A stretch of 17,770 bases of DNA, taken from Ramicandelaber brevisporus. Taxonomy: Eukaryota; Kickxellomycota; Ramicandelaberales; Ramicandelaberaceae. Made by a program: the position numbers and the translations under genes. The notes under the pieces are model-generated. The model was not told where the DNA came from. It did no database searches and saw only the letters and a program-made list of their open reading frames with translations. The first letter of the stretch is position 1, and every line of letters begins with the position of its first letter. Of the stretch, positions 15,321 to 17,770 are shown one piece after another. The stretch covers positions 9,027-26,796 of the forward strand of contig MU603000.1 in NCBI GenBank assembly GCA_025201865.1, in the 5' to 3' direction.

Positions 15321-15716
15321 TTAGTTGGACTTTGCTGCGGTAAAGTACTCCCACTGTCCAGCTGGTGCCTGCTTAACAAGTGGCTCCCAAATCTTCCATT
15401 CGGCAACTTTAGGAATCAGCTCCAGTTCGGTTTCAGCAGCCTTGATAACCTCTTCAATCTGGCCAGCATCCAGCTTCAGCTCGAGCTCCAGCACATCGGT
15501 GGTCTTTTCAACCACGCTCAACCGTTGCCGGGTAAATGCTTCGGTGGCCTGGCGGTACGCGGCCGTCTTAGGAATGCTGTGGGTATCGAGAGCCTCGAGG
15601 GTCTGCTTGTAGATGCTAATGAGATGAGGACGTGGATCTGGGTGAACGGCGAGACCGTAGATGCCGGTCGTCTTCTTCACTGCAGCCTGCAGAGCATAAC
15701 GTGTCGCGTAGAACAT
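15321..15716 (-). CDS. NDUFA5: Complex I accessory subunit NDUFA5 (B13 type)
   Basis: A 131-residue protein matching the ETC complex I subunit conserved region. KKTTGIYGLAVHPDPRPHL (14-32) is followed by IYKQTLEALDTHSIP, AAYRQATEAFTRQRL and a C-terminal EWKIWEPLV with GQWEYF. NDUFA5 sits in the matrix arm of respiratory complex I, on the inner mitochondrial membrane. Length is close to that of the family. The first residues are basic and lack acids, fitting import without a long presequence. It is divergent from the TMEM256-like gene. Its presence means the organism has a proton-pumping complex I. Confidence 0.93.
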   Translation of the reverse strand: MFYATRYALQAAVKKTTGIYGLAVHPDPRPHLISIYKQTLEALDTHSIPKTAAYRQATEAFTRQRLSVVEKTTDVLELELKLDAGQIEEVIKAAETELELIPKVAEWKIWEPLVKQAPAGQWEYFTAAKSN

Positions 15717-15930
15717 GCTTATATCACACCGATGATGAAGAGGTAGAAGAACAAACCGAAGTCGTGATCGAGCTGGTAAAAAAAAATCAAAAAAAGAAAC
15801 AATATTTTTTTTTCGAGCCAGACCGGAACTCTCTTTGTGTGTGCATCTCCCCTCCCTTCACTGCTCAACTTGCAAAAGAAAGAAAAAGTAGACAAACACA
15901 GGAAGATTTTACTCAGAGAACGAACTCAAG
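15717..15930. promoter_or_regulatory. Divergent promoter region, NDUFA5 / TMEM256-like
   Basis: A 214-base shared upstream region. Near its middle is an A-run followed by a T-run (about 15779-15813), a typical nucleosome-excluding poly(dA:dT) arrangement. The right part is CT-rich then purine-rich toward the TMEM256-like ATG. No specific factor site was recognised. Confidence 0.5.
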
Positions 15931-16452
15931 ATGGTTGCAACGTTTGCTCCTCAGACACTCTGGCGTCTCGGCGCTGCGCTAGGCGCATCGGGCGTGTTGT
16001 TTGGCGCATATGGCGCACATGGTTTGCACCGCCGTGTCGACCAGTCCACCGCGTTCCACAACCGCGACAGCCTGGTCAAGAGCTGGGAGACTGCATCCAA
16101 GTTCCAGCTCATCCATTCCGTGACGCTGCTTGCACTGTCGGTTGCATCGGTGTCACCGCACTTTGCAGCGGTTGCTGGACGCGTTAATCCATGGGCTGGC
16201 ACATTGATGACGGCGGGAACTGTCATGTTTTCTGGAAGCATTTACACACTTGTGTTGTCGTCAACATCCACCAAGCGAAGTGCTGATACTGCAGTAGTGG
16301 CTGCAACGGCTGTTGCACCTGTGGATAGCAATGCGACCGTGACACCAGCATCGACAACGGCAACCTCGTCTCCATTCCGCCGCGTGATCGGACCAATTAC
16401 TCCACTTGGTGGCCTTGTTCTGGCTACATCCTGGATTGCTCTTTTGTTCTAA
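15931..16452 (+). CDS. TMEM256/DUF423 small membrane protein
   Basis: A 173-residue protein of the DUF423 family. The N-terminal LGAALGASGVLFGAYGAHGL (13-32) is the family hallmark, followed by WETASKFQLIHSVTLLAL (52-69), AGTLMTAGTVMFSGSIYTLVL (89-109) and ITPLGGLVLATSWIALLF (156-173), giving four membrane segments. Function is unknown family-wide; vertebrate TMEM256 has been reported from mitochondria, so an organelle location is plausible. The protein is longer than usual because an Ala/Thr/Ser-rich stretch (about 112-148) lies in the loop before the last segment. It converges on the Arc1-like gene with only 42 bases between stop codons. Confidence 0.9.
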   Translation: MVATFAPQTLWRLGAALGASGVLFGAYGAHGLHRRVDQSTAFHNRDSLVKSWETASKFQLIHSVTLLALSVASVSPHFAAVAGRVNPWAGTLMTAGTVMFSGSIYTLVLSSTSTKRSADTAVVAATAVAPVDSNATVTPASTTATSSPFRRVIGPITPLGGLVLATSWIALLF

Positions 16453-16494
16453 AGGAAAGTAAAAGCTTTTTTTAACTCTGTAATTTAACCTGAA

Positions 16495-17742
16495 TTATTT
16501 GATGGAACCGCCAGCAACAGTGTCAAGAACGCAGATGCCAGTGGCAGTCTTGAGCAGGTGCACCTTGCCGGTAGCAGCATCCTTGAAGGCGGCCTCCTTG
16601 GCATCGGTGGTAAACAGACCTGGCTGGATGGTCTCCCAAATCTTCTTCTTTGGGTTCAGCACTGGCTCTGGAGTGCCCTCCTCGAATCCTTCAAAGAACA
16701 CCTTGGCGCCTGGCGCAGAGCCAGCTGGTGGGTTAACCAGCTCGACCTTGTTGCCATCTGCAGAAGTGGCGGCCAAAACCATGGCGAATGACTTGACACC
16801 GCGCATGGCAGCTGGCTTGAGGTTGCACAGCAGAACAACATCGCGGTTCTGCATCTGGTCGAGTGGGACGTGCTTGACGAGACCAGAAACGACAGTGCGT
16901 GGCTCGGCCTCACCAACATCGATTTGCTCAACGTAGAGAGAATCCGCACCGCTGTGCTTCTCGCAGTGAATTATGCGGCCAACACGGAGGTCCAGCTGGG
17001 CTGGAGTGATGGCAACTGGCTCTGGGGAAGAGGAGGCAGCTGGATTGGCAGCAGCCTTGGCTGACTTCTCAGCACCATCGCCGCCCTTGGCCTTCTTCTC
17101 CTTCTTCTTTTGGCCCTCAGCTGGGGCAGCAGCGCCGTCAGCAGCTGGGGCGGCACCGGCACCGGCACCGGCAGCAGCCTGCTTAGCCTCCTTCTTGGCC
17201 TTTGGTGGGGCCGCCAGACTGATATCGATGCGCTTCAAGCCAGAAGCGGCCAGAGTTTCTGGAGCAACCAGGTTCTGGACAAAGTCAAACCAGCGCACCA
17301 AATGTGGCACAGCCTGACGCTTCTGCAGCGACAGAGCATCGACATAGCCGTGCATGTTGGCGAAGACGACCAAATCCGCAGCTGACAGCGCGTTGCCGAC
17401 CAAAAAGGTCTTGGTGGCGATATGGTCGTTCAAGGTCTGGGCAAAGAGAACGCGGTCGGCAGAGCCGGTGCGAGCAGAGCCAGACAGCCACTGGTGGACC
17501 TCGGCATTGGAGACGGCGTCGGCACCACCAAGCAGCTCGGCAGCCTTGCCAGAAGAGTGCAAGAGATGGATCAAGACGGGAACGGTGCCCTGAGTCTCCG
17601 AGGACGAATCAGAGAGCGAAACGCGGGCGAGCTGGCCAGCGAGGTCAGAGACGTCAATGGCTGGTGGCTGAGCACCGATCGCGGCAAGGTGGGCGTGGAC
17701 GAGACGCAGTGGGACGTCGACAAGCGGGACGGTGATTGCCAT
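16495..17742 (-). CDS. ARC1: Arc1/AIMP1-like tRNA-binding cofactor (GST-like region plus EMAPII domain)
   Basis: A 415-residue protein. Residues about 1-160 look GST-C-like ([20 protein letters not shown], then [12 protein letters not shown]), the part that in Arc1p and AIMP1 docks aminoacyl-tRNA synthetases. A Lys/Ala-rich linker (about 180-240) follows. The C-terminal tRNA-binding EMAPII domain (about 243-415) has [50 protein letters not shown] and the EMAPII extension ([20 protein letters not shown]). It likely delivers tRNA to Met- and Glu-tRNA synthetases in the cytosol, as in yeast. No synthetase catalytic domain is attached, so it is an auxiliary factor and not a MetRS or TyrRS. ATG 17742 sits 28 bases from the window edge. 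Confidence 0.93.
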   Translation of the reverse strand: MAITVPLVDVPLRLVHAHLAAIGAQPPAIDVSDLAGQLARVSLSDSSSETQGTVPVLIHLLHSSGKAAELLGGADAVSNAEVHQWLSGSARTGSADRVLFAQTLNDHIATKTFLVGNALSAADLVVFANMHGYVDALSLQKRQAVPHLVRWFDFVQNLVAPETLAASGLKRIDISLAAPPKAKKEAKQAAAGAGAGAAPAADGAAAPAEGQKKKEKKAKGGDGAEKSAKAAANPAASSSPEPVAITPAQLDLRVGRIIHCEKHSGADSLYVEQIDVGEAEPRTVVSGLVKHVPLDQMQNRDVVLLCNLKPAAMRGVKSFAMVLAATSADGNKVELVNPPAGSAPGAKVFFEGFEEGTPEPVLNPKKKIWETIQPGLFTTDAKEAAFKDAATGKVHLLKTATGICVLDTVAGGSIK

Positions 17743-17770
17743 ACTCGTTGCTTTATATATATTTTTTTTT
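17743..17770 (-). promoter_or_regulatory. TATA-like sequence just upstream of the Arc1-like ATG
   Basis: On the minus strand an A-run leads into ATATATATAAAG about 10-20 bases before the ATG. This is very near the start for a TATA box, so it may instead be an A/T-rich leader. The window ends here, so the promoter cannot be judged. Confidence 0.25.

Overview
The window reads as a compact, intron-poor fungal nuclear chromosome segment. It carries a Bem1-type polarity scaffold (SH3-SH3-PX-PB1, a fungal architecture), a zuotin-class ribosome-associated J-protein, mitochondrial proteins encoded in the nucleus (uS4m, a complex I subunit, a presequence-bearing CoA-transferase) and an Arc1/AIMP1-like tRNA-binding cofactor. 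The complex I subunit argues against Saccharomyces-type yeasts. An early-diverging fungus is my inference; I cannot place it more precisely. No transposon, CRISPR array, tRNA or rRNA was recognised.

Layout from left to right. Positions 1-56 may hold the 5' end of a minus-strand gene running off the edge, with a pyrimidine-rich (on its sense strand) leader that extends to about 800. Next come three minus-strand genes in tandem: Bem1-like (1162-3129), zuotin/DNAJC2-like (3895-6066) and a SUGCT-type class III CoA-transferase (6231-7631). uS4m (7995-8768, plus) diverges from the CoA-transferase and converges tightly on a NIPA-type Mg2+ transporter (8832-10400, minus). A large multidomain RNA-end-processing protein follows (10521-13868, minus), and head-to-head with it is an ATP-dependent RNA ligase (14383-15237, plus). 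The right end holds NDUFA5 (15321-15716, minus), a TMEM256/DUF423 membrane protein (15931-16452, plus) and an Arc1/AIMP1-like protein (16495-17742, minus). Convergent neighbours are only 42, 63 and 83 bases apart. The three divergent pairs share spacers of about 210-515 bases.

The most interesting unit is the divergent pair at 10.5-15.2 kb. The minus-strand protein joins an N-terminal two-HxTx (2H) phosphoesterase, a DUSP23-like cysteine phosphatase and a C-terminal P-loop polynucleotide kinase-like domain. The plus-strand partner is a small nucleotidyltransferase RNA ligase with motifs I, III, IIIa, IV and V intact. Together they could open a 2',3'-cyclic phosphate, remove phosphate, phosphorylate a 5'-OH and seal the break: a complete RNA healing-and-sealing kit, organised differently from the fused fungal tRNA ligase Trl1. 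Domain identities are read from motifs; joint function is inference. The phosphatase appears to lack the usual general-acid Asp, and the healing gene probably has a small 5' exon.

Several genes fit general translation and mitochondrial housekeeping (zuotin, Arc1-like, uS4m, NDUFA5, CoA-transferase). I see no operon logic among them beyond shared divergent promoters.
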